Part shown: positions 23,009 through 33,034 of the stretch, one piece after another
Layout: every line of letters starts with the position of its first letter
Position numbering within the stretch: the stretch's first letter is position 1
Source of the DNA: Taxillus chinensis
Taxonomy: Eukaryota; Streptophyta; Magnoliopsida; Santalales; Loranthaceae
Length of the DNA stretch: 64,000 nucleotides
Direction of reading: 5' to 3'
NCBI GenBank assembly: GCA_023512835.1
Contig: CM042090.1
Location: forward strand, 52,253,365-52,317,364
The notes under the pieces: generated by a model
What the model was told of the DNA's origin: nothing
Seen by the model: only the letters and a program-made list of their open reading frames with translations
The model's database searches: none
Position numbers and translations under genes: made by a program

Positions 23009-23038
23009 ATTCATATAGGTGTGACCTCCTATATGAAT
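23009..23038 (+). other. Conserved hairpin of Tekay LTR leader (G1 5' LTR)
   Basis: Arm ATTCATATAGG (23009-23019), 8-nt loop TGTGACCT, arm CCTATATGAAT (23028-23038): 11 perfect pairs. Homologous hairpins with compensatory changes occur in the other Tekay LTRs (17738, 30233, 43905, 45509). Confidence 0.8.
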
Positions 23039-23342
23039 GTTGGCCTTCAGTGGCGTTTTGGTGTGATTTCTGAGGTTGGGTGGTTAGTGCATGTTAAGTG
23101 TTTGATAAAATGTCGGTGTGGATATGCCTGTATGAATATGCCTGTGTGTATGCTCAGAACGTGTTTGAAATAATGCCTGTGAGGCTATGCATATTATGTG
23201 TTTGGAATACTCGCTGTGTGGCTGGGTTTGTGAGCCTGTGAATATATGCATGCTAAGTGTTCGACGTTATTCCCGTGTGACTAAGTATATTAAGTGTGAT
23301 GTTATGCCTGTATGGCCTTATGTGTTGCGTGTTTGCTTGTAC

Positions 23343-23453
23343 ACCCGGTGGCTGTGGAAGCCCGGGACTGTTTTGTGGAACCCGGTGGCTGTGGAAGCCC
23401 GGGACTGTTCTTGAAACCCGGTGGCTGTGGAAGCCCGGGAGTGTTTATGTACC
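23343..23453 (+). repeat. 37-bp minisatellite, 3 copies (G1 5' LTR)
   Basis: Units begin CCCGGTGGCTGTGGAAGCCC and end GTTTTGTGGAA or GTTCTTGAAA. The 3' LTR of the same element has eight units. Confidence 0.95.
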
Positions 23454-23919
23454 AGCCCATGTATGATTGTGTTTTTGTTATAACTTGTAACTATATCTGA
23501 TTGGAATAATTGTATCACGACACGACGACTTGTACACAAGTCATGTAGATAATAGGTGCATGGGATGGGTTGGGGAGACATGATCCCTACTGAGCTGTGG
23601 TTGCTCACCCCTCCTACCATGTTGTTTTCTTTACAGGAACCTACAGGCGTTAGGTGGGACCCCAAGGTGGAAGACCTTCTCTACTTTACTGTTTATGTTA
23701 TTTTTATGGGAACTGATGTAACCCCAATGGGGATGGATCGAAAAGAGGACTTTGTAATAAAGACTGATTTGGTTGATGGACTTTACTTTTCTTGAATGTG
23801 TTGTGAAAGTTTAAAATATTCAGTTCTTGGTTTGTAACCTAACCCCTTTGCCCTCCGTGTGGGTAAAAGGGGAGTCACGTACCGGTTTCCTCGGGTTGGA
23901 AATCCGTGGCGTGACAATA

Positions 23920-23931
23920 TGGTATCAGAGC
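23920..23931 (+). other. G1 primer-binding site (initiator tRNA-Met)
   Basis: TGGTATCAGAGC, three bases after the 5' LTR. Confidence 0.95.
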
Positions 23932-24321
23932 ATGGTCTAGTTGGCCTAGGGTAGTGGGCAGACTTGGTTATCTTGAGTCCTTTGGAGGAGCCGGGAGGGA
24001 CATGCCTGATCAACATGGTCCTCTTTGAGCCTCCAAGGTGTACTTAGGGTAGTCCAGTCTTGTGATAGGATTTGTATGCATTGGCATTAGGGCACTAGTT
24101 GCATTTGCTGTGAATGTATGCTAAACTGTGGATAAGATCACATGATTAAGTGAAATGTGCAACTCTGATTTGTTTGGCAATGTGTACTGGACTGTGAACT
24201 GTGAAATGTGATTGATGCAATGTATGTGTGTAATGTCATTGATCAGTGGGGTAGAGGTAGTGACGCGATAGATTATAAAAAATTTGTTTTGACGTTGTGC
24301 TTCTTACTTCGTGTAGTAAGA
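23932..24321 (+). other. Untranslated leader of G1
   Basis: 390 bases between primer site and gag start with no convincing ORF. The same leader is recognisable in G3 and G4 (for example CCTCCAAGGTGTACTTAGGG). Confidence 0.7.
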
Positions 24322-25729
24322 ATGCCGCCGAGAAGAGTGACACGTGCGTCCGGGGCAGTGGCTGATGAGTCATCTGCCCATGAGGGTCCGGGTGCGGGAC
24401 CATCTGTTGGAGGGCATGCGTTGTTACTGGCACGGCTACAAGAAGGCATTCGGCCGGAGGTACGAGAGCTACGGGAGGGACTCCGGCAGGACGTTCGGGA
24501 GGAGGTGCGCCGTGAGATGGCAAAGACAACAGGTGGTGCCACCACCACCACCACCAGGAGAGAGCCGCCTCGTGAGCGTGAGAGTTCGCTGGGTGGTGTA
24601 CCGACCCGTGCAGGGATGACGTGGTGACACGGTTCCGAAAGGAACAACCTCCGCGATTTAAGGGGGGGGGGGGGGGAAGATCCTGTGGTACGAGCAGGTG
24701 GTTGAGGCAAATTGAGCATGTGTTCTCCTTTCTCCTGCCTCGGGAGGAGGATAAGGTGCGGCCGGCAATTCGGGCACTGGAGGGGGATGCTTTGGAGTGG
24801 TGGACGAGTGTTGCGGGGAGCCGTGCGGTGCAACTCATGTTTTGGGAGGAATTCTTGCAACTCTTCCATGATGAGTTCTTCCGGAATCGGTGAGATGGCG
24901 AAGAGGGAGGAATTTGGCAGCCTGAAGCAAGGATCAAAGACGGTGCCCGAGTATGAGCGGGAGTTCCGGAGCTCGAGTAGGTTTGCCCCCGAGACAGTGG
25001 CAAAGGAGGACCTGAAGGCCCACAAGTTCACTCGGGTCTTCGGCCAGCCCTTAGGGAGAGGGTGGCAATTCTACGCTTGAGGACTTATCCTGAGGGCCGT
25101 GGAGACGGCCCGTATAGGCGAGAGAGAGCCGGATGGTGGGAGGCGAGGCCCATCAGGGTCGCCGGTTGCGAGTGGGCCTGATCGAGATGCAGGGTCCAAG
25201 AGGCTCAAGACGGAGGAGAGGGATAGCAGTTCCTTCCGCAGCAGGGGGACAGACATTGGTGAACCCAGGGAGGTCTAGCTTTGGCGGTGGCACATGGCGG
25301 TCCAGCGAGGGGTCTCCCAGGCGGTTGTTACTGCTGTGGGGAGCAAGGCCACTTGAGAAAGGAGTGTCCAAAGAGGGACTGGAAATGCCATAGATGTGGA
25401 CGAGAGGGCCATCTGAGCCGGGTTTGCCGGAGTGGCAACAGGGGAGTTGGAGGCATGACATCCAGCACAAGGAGTGATGCCAGTTTTCGTGCACCAGCAG
25501 AGAGACCAGCTCGTCAGTGGCCGGCTAGTCAGGCAGGATCGAATCAGACCCGACCTCAGGGGAGGCCGGAGCGGCAGCAGACCGGGCCGGAGGCAGCCCT
25601 TGGCGGGAAGCGCCCGGTGAGTGAGCCGACCAATGGCACGGGCCAAGGGAGGGTGTTTGCGCCGGAGGCGACGTACCCAGGAGGAGGGAGCTACCACCCC
25701 CACCAGCCGAGGGTGGAGCAGGACCATCG
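24322..25729 (+). pseudogene. G1 gag
   Basis: ATG 24322 opens MPPRRVTRASGAVADESSAH. An Arg/Glu-rich helix and the Ty3 capsid domain follow (FRKEQPPRFKG, LEGDALEWW, EFLQLFHDEFF, EFRSSSRFAPE). Two tandem CCHC knuckles, CYCCGEQGHLRKEC and CHRCGREGHLSRVC, span 25326-25427. The frame changes near 24610, near 24890, and again between 25020 and 25280. A 14-base G run at 24662-24675 replaces a mixed sequence found in G4. Confidence 0.85.
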
Positions 25730-26110
25730 GTGGTTAGAGGTACCCTCTTGATCTCCCGTACCTTAGCTTCTGTTCTTTTCGATACGGGTGCATCATGTTC
25801 ATTTGTTGCTGAGCTTGTAATAGACGGCTTGGGGTTAGCCTGTGTGGAGGCCGCGAGGCCCCTAGTTGTGGAGTCTCCGGTAGGAGGCATGATTGAGGTA
25901 CGGCGAGTGTGTCGTGGCTGTGTGTTAACCATAGGCGAGGTGGAGCTGAGTTTTGACTTGCATGTGATGCCTTTGAGGACGTTTGACCTGATCTTGGGTA
26001 TGGATTGGCTTATGGCTTTCCAGGCCAAGATAGATTGTTATCGGCGGCGTGTGACCTTCGTGGACGCCTGCAGGGACCTCTTGCACCCTGCAGGGGGAGT
26101 GGGATTGTGA
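25730..26110 (+). pseudogene. G1 aspartic protease
   Basis: VRGTLLISRTLASVLFDTGA with the catalytic Asp-Thr-Gly at 25781-25789, then FDLILGMDWLMAFQAKIDC, the second conserved retropepsin block. The frame breaks near 26065-26100 relative to G2, where CTLQGEWDYEASRAGP should follow. Confidence 0.85.
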
Positions 26111-26207
26111 GGCGAGTCGGGCCGGGCCGTGTTGGACCAGTGGGGTGCCATTACCCACAGGTTAGCGGCCCCGACCTTTGCGAGGAGGGTAAGGTGGAAA
26201 AGAGGGT

Positions 26208-27292
26208 GTGGCCCGTGTTGTGGACCAATTTCGGGATGTTTTTCCTGAGCGGTTGAGGAGTTTGCCACCTAAGAGGAGTGTGGAGTTCACCATTGAGTTG
26301 GTGCCGGGGACGGGTCCGATTTCCCAAGGTAGCGTATCGTATGGGGCCAACCGAGTTGAGGGAGCTTCGAGGCAAATCGAGGAGCTGGTGGGTCAGGGGT
26401 ATATCGGACCGAGTACCTCACCTTGGGGTGCTCCGGTGCTCTTTGCGAAGAAGGCCGATGGTACACTACGTCTCGCATCGACTACAGGAAGTCGAATTCG
26501 GTGACGGTGAAGAACAAGTACCCGTTGCCTCGGATAGATGACCTGTTTGACCAATTGGGTGGGGCCCAGTGGTTTTCCAAAATAGATTTACGGTCGAGGT
26601 ATCACCAGCTCAGGGTTAGGGAGGAGGACATCCTTAAGACGGCTTTTCGGTGCAGGTATGGGCATTATGAGTGGGTAGTGATGCCTTTCGGGCTCACTAA
26701 TGCGCCAGCGGTGTTCATGCATTTGATGAACCAAGTCTTTGCCCCATACTTAGACTCGTTCGTGGTGGTGTTTATCGACGATATCTTGGTGTATTCCAAG
26801 ACCGAGAGGGAGCATGTGGAGCACTTGGCAACAGTGTTGCAAACCTTGAGGGACCAGCAGCTGTTTGCTAAGTTTAGCAAGTGTGAGTTTTGGCTGCAGG
26901 AGGTTCACTTTCTTGGCCATGTGGTGTCAGCTGAGGGAGTTAGGGTGGACCCAGCCAAGATTGAGGCCGTGGCATCGTGGGCGAGGCCAACCAACATTTT
27001 TGAGATCCGTAGTTTTCTTCGTTTGGCGGGGTACTATCGTCGTTTTGTAGAGGGGTTCTCCCGTTTGGCGGCTCCTATGACGGCGTTGACTAGGAAAGGA
27101 GTGAAATTTGAGTGGACAGACAAGTGCCAGCAGGCGTTTGAGACTCTCAAAACCCGTTTGACCACTGCACCTGTGTTGAGGTTGCCTAGGGAGGATATCC
27201 CATATGAGGTATACTGTGATGCGTCCAGGGTTGGTTTGGGGTGTGTGCTTATGCAGGAGCACGGTGTGGTAGCTTATGGGTTGAGGCACTGA
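26208..27292 (+). pseudogene. G1 reverse transcriptase and start of RNase H
   Basis: Frames 26208-26504 and 26423-27292 together cover a Ty3-type [49 protein letters not shown] and the catalytic FIDD at 26771-26782 followed by [15 protein letters not shown]. The RNase H start is [20 protein letters not shown] and [15 protein letters not shown]. Frameshifts occur near 26330 and 26465. Confidence 0.9.
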
Positions 27293-27560
27293 AGCCTCAT
27301 GAGCGAATTATCCTACTCATGACCTTGAGTTAGGCTGCTGTCATCTTCGCCCTGAAGAGTTGGCAGCACTACCTCTTGGGGGAAAAGTTTGTGGTGTTCT
27401 CGGATCACAAGAGCCTTCGATACATCTTTACTCGGAAGGACTTAAATTTGAGGCAAAGGAGATGGGTGGAGTATTTGCGGACCTTTGACTTTACTCTTGC
27501 CTATACCCCGGCAAGGGTAATGTTGTGGCCGATGCATTGAGCGAGAAAAGGGAAAGCTGA
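27293..27560 (+). pseudogene. G1 RNase H (C-terminal part)
   Basis: In shifted frames: KPHE near 27295, a stop within DLELAA (27333), then [30 protein letters not shown] and [18 protein letters not shown]. The frame is lost in the [11 protein letters not shown] motif near 27510. Confidence 0.8.
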
Positions 27561-27561
27561 G

Positions 27562-28676
27562 GTGGCCGTGAGAGAGTGGAAGGCGATGGAGCGGTTGGCG
27601 ACATTGCGGTGCGCACTGTTGTTCGTGATGGTGGGACGGTCCCCGAGTCCTTTGGTGGTAGTGCCTGAGTTGTACCAGCGCGTCCGGGAGGAACAATGGG
27701 TGACATTGAGTGTGAGGTTCTCCGTGCCCGTATTGAGGCCGGGGAGCTATCCGGGGACTGGACGAGAGGGTCCCGAGCATGAGTTGTCATTTCAGGGGCG
27801 GTTGGTCGTGGCTTCTTCCCTCAGGGATGAGGTGATGAGGGAGTTTCACCCGTCTAGAGTTCTTTGTACATCCAGGGGGTACGAAGATGTACCATGCGCT
27901 TCGCGGACATTTTTGGTGGCCTGGGATGAAACGCGATGTAGCTGCCTTTGTTTCGCGGTGCCTCACGTGTCGGCGAGGGAAGGCCGAGCATCGGCGGCCG
28001 GCGGGCATGTTACGACCCTTGCCCATAGCGAGAATGGAAGTGGGACCATATCGCGATGGATTTTGTGATCGGTCTTCCACCCACAACTGGGAGGAAGGAT
28101 ATGATTTGGGTGATTGTGGATCGACTCACAAAGTCGGCCCATTTCCTTGCTGTTCGCGAGCGGGACTCTATTGGGACCTTGAGTCAGCTGTACATGAACG
28201 AGATTGTGAGACTGCATGGAGTACCATCATCGGTTGTCTCGGACCGGGATTCGAGGTTCACTTCCCGTTTTTGGGCGGGTTTGCAGGGAGGCTATGGGGA
28301 CCAAGCTTCACCTGAGTACAGCCTTTCACCCTGAGACCGACGGCCAGACAGAGAGGACGAATCGGACGTTGGAGGACATGTTACGGGCCTGTGTGTTAGA
28401 TTTCGGGGGTTCGTGGGCAACTCACCTTCCTTTGGTGGAGTTTGCCTACAACAACGCTTATCGAGCATCCATTGGGATGGCTCCTTTTGAGGCGTTGTAC
28501 GGACGGCCGTGTCGGTCACCTTTGTGTTGGACCGAGGTGGGGGAGACAGCTCTCTTGGGGCCGCAGTTGGTTCAAGAGGCTACTGAGAAGGTCAAGTTGA
28601 TTCGTCAGCGTTTGTTGTCAGCTCAGAGTCGGCAGCAATCTTATGCGGATCAGCGACGGCGACCTTTGGAGTTTTC
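27562..28676 (+). pseudogene. G1 integrase (zinc and catalytic domains)
   Basis: Spread over three frames: MYHALRGHFWWPGMKRDVAA with CLTC of the HHCC zinc domain (27887 on), MDFVIGLPPTTGRKDMIWVI with the first catalytic Asp (28056 on), SSVVSDRDSRF with the second Asp, and PETDGQTERTNRTLEDMLRA with the Glu (about 28330). Interruptions lie near 27885, 28040 and 28285-28295. Confidence 0.85.
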
Positions 28677-29112
28677 TTGTGTGGTGATCATGTGTTCCTT
28701 CGTGTCTCTCCACGTCGTGGACATCGACGGTTTGGGCGAGGTTCCAAGCTATCTCCGCGGTTTATTGGTCCTTTTGAGATTCTGGATCGTGTAGGGCCTG
28801 TGGCCTACCGGTTAGCGTTACCGCCGCGGCTGAGTCGAGTGCACAACGTGTTTCACGTGTCCCAGTTGCGAAAGTATCACCCTGACCCCACTCATGTGAT
28901 TGATTGGGGGACGTTGGACATTGAGGATGACATGTCCGTCATTGAGGCCCCTATCCGTATCCTAGATCGGCGAGAGAAGCTATTGCGTGGTCGTGCTATT
29001 CCTTTGGTTCGCGTGCTTTGTGGCAACACCGTGGTATTGAGGAGGAGACATGGGAACGTGAGTCCGTGATGCGGGAGCGGCACCCGGACTTGTTCGAGGA
29101 CGAACAATCTTA
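28677..29112 (+). pseudogene. G1 integrase C-terminus and chromodomain
   Basis: [20 protein letters not shown] and [20 protein letters not shown], the GPY/F module, then [20 protein letters not shown] and the chromodomain-like [24 protein letters not shown]. In Tekay/Del elements this C-terminal chromodomain directs integration to heterochromatin (family knowledge). A one-base shift near 29020 removes the WERES...ELFEDE tail. Confidence 0.85.
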
Positions 29113-29453
29113 AGCGTGGGAGGTGGTCGTTGGCCAAGGGATGTGGTTGTTGGCAAGGGATAGTGTTGTGTTTTCTTGTATTAGTTGATGTATTTGTATT
29201 GTCTTTTAAAGACATGTGCTTAATTGTGATGTGCTTGAGATGTGTATTCGTGCCATGCGGACATGTGTTATGTGCATTATTGTGGTGTTATGTGCATTAT
29301 TGTGGTTACGGATTATGGTGGTACTTGTTATGTCTTTGTTGTCTTTGTGTGTGGTGTGTGACCCATTTGGGTGTTGTGGCTCGCCGTGTGGCAAATGGGT
29401 AGTTTGAGTTTGTTTTCCTCTTATGTCATTTCTTTTCGAGGACGAAAAGTCTT
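29113..29453 (+). other. G1 3' untranslated region
   Basis: Non-coding, T/G-rich, ending in the conserved TTTCGAGGACGAAAAGTCTT block that precedes the polypurine tract in G1, G2 and G4. Confidence 0.7.
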
Positions 29454-29466
29454 AAGGGGGAGAGGA
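29454..29466 (+). other. G1 polypurine tract
   Basis: AAGGGGGAGAGGA directly before the 3' LTR, identical in G2 and G4. Confidence 0.95.
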
Positions 29467-29894
29467 TGTAAGGACCCGTACCTTGAGTTAGTCGGTTTGC
29501 CTCCTGAGTAGAGTTTTTCTAGATTTTGACCTAGTAAATGGACTCCAATGAATTCACGTGCAAAAGGAAAGATGCTTAGAATGGTGTCCTCTATCTACCA
29601 CGAAGTTTCAGGCCAAATGGACATGTATGTGAGGTGCACGTGATATGGGTCCAATTCACGTGCAAGTGTGGTTGACTTCAAATGATGCAAGGAGGCTAAG
29701 GGTGAAGTTTGAGAGCATTTGGAGTCCATATGGAGGTGCACGTGAATTGGGGAATTCACGTGCAAATTGGCGTGCAGGCTTATTTTTGCATGGTTCCCTT
29801 GGTTTTGACATTCTAAGTAACTTTCTCCAAAGGACCATGTTGAAATTCTGAGTATTTTGGCCTATAGGGGTGCGAAAAGGTGCTAACTTGTGTG

Positions 29895-29971
29895 ATCAAA
29901 ACTACGTCGTTTTGATGCTGGGATTCACTTAATCAAAACTACGTCGTTTTGATGTTGTGTTGGCTATATAA
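29895..29971 (+). promoter_or_regulatory. Promoter elements of G1 3' LTR
   Basis: Two exact copies of a 22-bp near-palindrome with core AAAACTACGTCGTTTT, starting 37 bp apart, then TATATAA. Any transcript from this LTR would read outward to the right. Confidence 0.65.
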
Positions 29972-30232
29972 GGAGGAGAAGCCCTCTGTTTTAGGTTTAG
30001 GGTCCTCTTCGATTCTTTGCGGCCGTCGTAGAGAGAGAGAGCTAGAGAGAGAGAAGGAAGGGGAGTTCGTTGGTTCTTTGCGGGCCGGAGCATCTTGCGT
30101 GGGAAGGACGGCGTTTAGTGCGGGAGCAGGGAAGATCTGTTTTAAGGTAGGGATTCTGTTCTTCCTAAGTCCTCCTCTGGCCTAGGGTCCTAGGGCAGAA
30201 TATGAGTTATCTGTTATATTAATTATATGTAA

Positions 30233-30262
30233 ATTCATATAGGTGTGACCTCCTATATGAAT
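30233..30262 (+). other. Conserved hairpin (G1 3' LTR)
   Basis: Arms ATTCATATAGG and CCTATATGAAT with loop TGTGACCT, identical to the 5' LTR hairpin. Confidence 0.8.
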
Positions 30263-30567
30263 GTTGGCCTTCAGTGGCGTTTTGGTGTGATTTCTGAGGT
30301 TGGGTGGTTAGTGCATGTTAAGTGTTTGATAAAATGTCGGTGTGGATATGCCTGTATGAATATGCCTGTGTGTATGCTCGAAACGTGTTTGAAATAATGC
30401 CTGTGAGGCTATGCATATTATGTGTTTGGAATACTCGTTGTGTGGTTGGGTTTGTGAGCCTGTGAATATATGCATGCTAAGTGTTCGACGTTATTCCCGT
30501 GTGACTAAGTATATTAAGTGTGATGTTATGCCTGTATGGCCTTATGTGCTGCGTGTTTGCTTGTACA

Positions 30568-30860
30568 CCCGGTGGCTGTGGAAGCCTGGGATCATTTTGT
30601 GGAACCCGGTGGCCGTGGAAGCCCGGGACTGTTTTGTGGAACCCGGTGGCCGTGGAAGCCCGGGACTGTTTTGTGGAACCCGGTGGCTGTGGAAGCCAGG
30701 GACTGTTTGTGGAACCCGGTGGCTGTGGAAGCCCAGGGACTATTTTGTGGAACCCGGTGGCGTGGAAGCCCGGGACTGTTTTGTGGAACCCGGTGGCTGT
30801 GGAAGCCCAGGGACTGTTCTTGAAACCCGGTGGCTGTGGAAGCCCTGGGAGTGTTTATGT
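30568..30860 (+). repeat. 37-bp minisatellite, 8 copies (G1 3' LTR)
   Basis: Eight units starting CCCGGTGGC(T/C)GTGGAAGCC, some with single-base indels. Units 2 and 3 are identical to each other, consistent with recent expansion. Confidence 0.95.
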
Positions 30861-31327
30861 ACCAGCCCATGTATGATTGTGTTTGTTTGTTATAGCTTGT
30901 AACTATATCCGGTGGAATAATTGTATCACGACACAAAGACTTGTACACAAGTCATGTAGATAATAGGTGCATGGGATGGGTTGGGGAGACATGATCCCTA
31001 CTGAGCTGTGGTTGCTCACCCCTCCTACCATGTTGTTTTCTTTACAGGAACCTACAGGCGTTAGGTGGGACCCCAAGGTGGAAGACCTTCTCTACTTTAC
31101 TGTTTATGTTATTTTTATGGGAACTGATGTAACCCCAATGGGGATGGATCGAAAAGAGGACTTTGTAATAAAGACTGATTTGGTTGATGGACTTTACTTT
31201 TCTTGAATGTGTTGTGAAAGTTTAAAATATTCAGTTCTTGGTTTGTAACCTAACCCCTTTGCCCTCCGTGTGGGTAAAAGGGGAGTCACGTACCGGTTTC
31301 CTCGGGTTGGAAATCCGGGGCGTGACA

Positions 31328-32230
31328 TAAGTACAACAAAATAGAAGCAGATTAAAGCTTATAAAGCCTTTAGATCTACTGCAAGACTCTCTTACACTTT
31401 GTTTACAAAATGACTCACACACTAGCCTCTGTGATCTCAGTGAGCTCTTGTATACACTTATTTTAAACTCACGAATGATCAACAAACTTTTACACCCTTA
31501 TCTCTAATGTACAAGCTTTACATTATATATAACACATCCATGAGAGATAGTTTTGGAACTCGTAGACTCGTAGGTTGAAGGTCGAAGAATCGATGCTGTA
31601 AAGACTGGCAAACAAATGAAACTATAACTCAAGAGTCGTAGAGTCGTAGACTCATAGACTCAAGGGACACAGTCACTATAGAGAAATTGCCATACTTCCA
31701 GACTCGGAGATCGATGGTGGAGAGTTGGAGCTAAAGGGTCGTAGCTATAAAGGAACTCAGTTTTTGAACCTCTGTGAAAGACTAAGGAAGAAAAGCGAAG
31801 TTAAAGACTCATAGAGTCGAAGATTTTCAGACCACCTAGTCAAATATAGTAAACTGAGAGACCCGAAGGTTGTAGACCCGTAGGGCTAGAGTCGTAGACT
31901 CGTAGCTCCAATAACAGGTAGATCAGCTGTAATCGAAGAAGTCACTCTAAGCGCTATTCGAAGAGTCGCAGACTCGTAGAGTCGTAGACACGCAGAGTCA
32001 TAGACTTTAGTTAACGGAGTGACACTAAAAGGCTAATCCAACTTAACCTCCAGCCTTGAAAACTCCAGCGTCGAAGACTCGAAGATGTGAGTCGTAGACT
32101 CGCAGAAACACCATAAAACCTGAAGCAAGACTTCGTAACTTTCTACAGGTGCTAGCTGGAATCTTCGAGTCTCCGAACCTACGAGGCATCCACCTCTGAG
32201 GCAAACTTACAACCCTAAACACAGCCACTT
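31328..32230 (-). repeat. SIRE-like LTR-B, right part
   Basis: Continues the LTR interrupted by G1: TAAGTACAACAAAATAGAAG matches S1/S2 LTR sequence at the same relative place. A TATA-like ATTATATATAAC lies near 31525. About 31555-32210 is then full of degenerate GAGTCGTAGACTC-type repeats, the counterpart of the U3 repeats in S1/S2. The U3 start could not be located, so the right limit is approximate. Confidence 0.65.
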
Positions 32231-33034
32231 AGCGATATTGTCGGCTAGGGTTTGTACAGTAAGCCTGTGCCATCCCGAGCAGTTGAGCGCATTTAATGAT
32301 GCATTAATTGCTGCCAACTACCATCCACAGATGAATGGCCAAGATCGACTGCATGCCAAAAATGCAGTATGGGCATCTGATCTGTAAATCAGAGCAGATC
32401 AACCCATCCCCTGACATTCCGCATTTTTAGTGGCGGGAAGTCAATCTGTCGGGATGGACATCATGGCACATGAGCACTTTAATCTTAAAGATATATCTCT
32501 CACGCACTTAACGACAAAATTGTGAGTTTAATCTCTCTCTCAAAAGAAGGAAACACACAGTACACAAGAAAATGGCTCTGACACACTTGATATAAACAAT
32601 CCTTTACAGAACCAGAAGATAAAAGTTCCAACAACGAAAGAGAAAGACTCTGAGAGAAAAATAGAAGAAGCGTTGTGCGCCGTTTTGAACCAAGAACAAG
32701 AGTAATCCATCTGATTATTCAAGAACCTCTTGTTCACCAAAGATCTAGCACTTCCATTAAGTCTAATCTCTGTGTTGTTTTCCACACGTCGATCTATCAT
32801 AAACCATCACTTTCATAACTGAGATCTGTTGAGAAAAGAGCATTTACTCTTATCTCAGTTTTGTCTGATAGTTCATTATCACTCACGTTATTGCTCACAA
32901 TACTACTGTCGTCTTCTCCATAAATACTTCCATCATAGTCATCTGCAGAGGAATCCAAAACCAGCTAACAGTCTAGCTTCTGCACGCAACGAAAGTCTAT
33001 TCACCCCCCCTCTAGACTCACTTTGGGACCTACA
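32231..33034 (+). repeat. SIRE-like LTR-C, 3' part, plus orientation
   Basis: Ends CTATTCACCCCCCCTCTAG followed by ACTCACTTTGGGACCTACA at 33034, the U5 signature of the SIRE-like LTRs, in the opposite orientation to LTR-B. No primer site follows; G2 gag sequence starts at 33035. The left limit is unresolved. The interior has no recognisable gene. Confidence 0.55.

Larger units (their letters stand above)
22922..23636 (+). other. Putative intron inside G1 5' LTR
   Basis: Donor AAG|GTAGGG and acceptor TTTTCTTTACAG|GAACC bound 715 nt between the TATA box and the AATAAA signal. The same donor and acceptor context recurs in the other Tekay LTRs here. Inferred from splice-site sequence only. Confidence 0.45.
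22241..23916 (+). repeat. G1 5' LTR (1676 bp)
   Basis: Order: five CACGTG boxes (22330, 22413, 22433, 22516, 22534), two near-palindromic ACGT elements (about 22675-22735), TATATAA 22743-22749, telo-box-like GTTTTAGGTTTAGGG, a GA-rich tract, putative donor AAG|GTAGGG at 22922, hairpin 23009-23038, minisatellite 23343-23453, putative acceptor AG at 23635-23636, AATAAA near 23757, and the end GCGTGACA. Confidence 0.95.
22241..31327 (+). mobile_element. Tekay/Del-type chromovirus G1 (complete, with target-site duplication)
   Basis: LTRs 22241-23916 and 29467-31327 (TGTAAGGACCCG...GCGTGACA), primer site 23920-23931, gag-pol with protease, RT, RNase H, integrase and chromodomain in Ty3 order, and polypurine tract 29454-29466. 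Flanking 5-bp duplications TAAGT at 22236-22240 and 31328-31332 prove insertion into LTR-B. Coding is broken by many single-base indels although the LTRs differ at only roughly 20 sites by eye outside the minisatellite. Confidence 0.95.
29467..31327 (+). repeat. G1 3' LTR (1861 bp)
   Basis: Near-identical to the 5' LTR apart from five extra 37-bp units: the 185-base length difference equals 5 x 37. Near-palindromes at 29895-29916 and 29932-29953, TATA 29965-29971, donor 30147, hairpin 30233-30262, acceptor AG 31046-31047, end GGGGCGTGACA. Confidence 0.95.

Noticed and set aside
23556..23795. 79-codon ORF present identically in both G1 LTRs
   Set aside because: Identity is expected for LTRs of one element; it spans the putative acceptor and polyadenylation signal and has no coding support beyond the conserved DNA block.
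30411..30902. 163-codon ORF with a repeated Gly/Pro/Trp-rich protein sequence
   Set aside because: It is the translation of the 37-bp minisatellite; 37 is not a multiple of three, so all frames stay open by composition.
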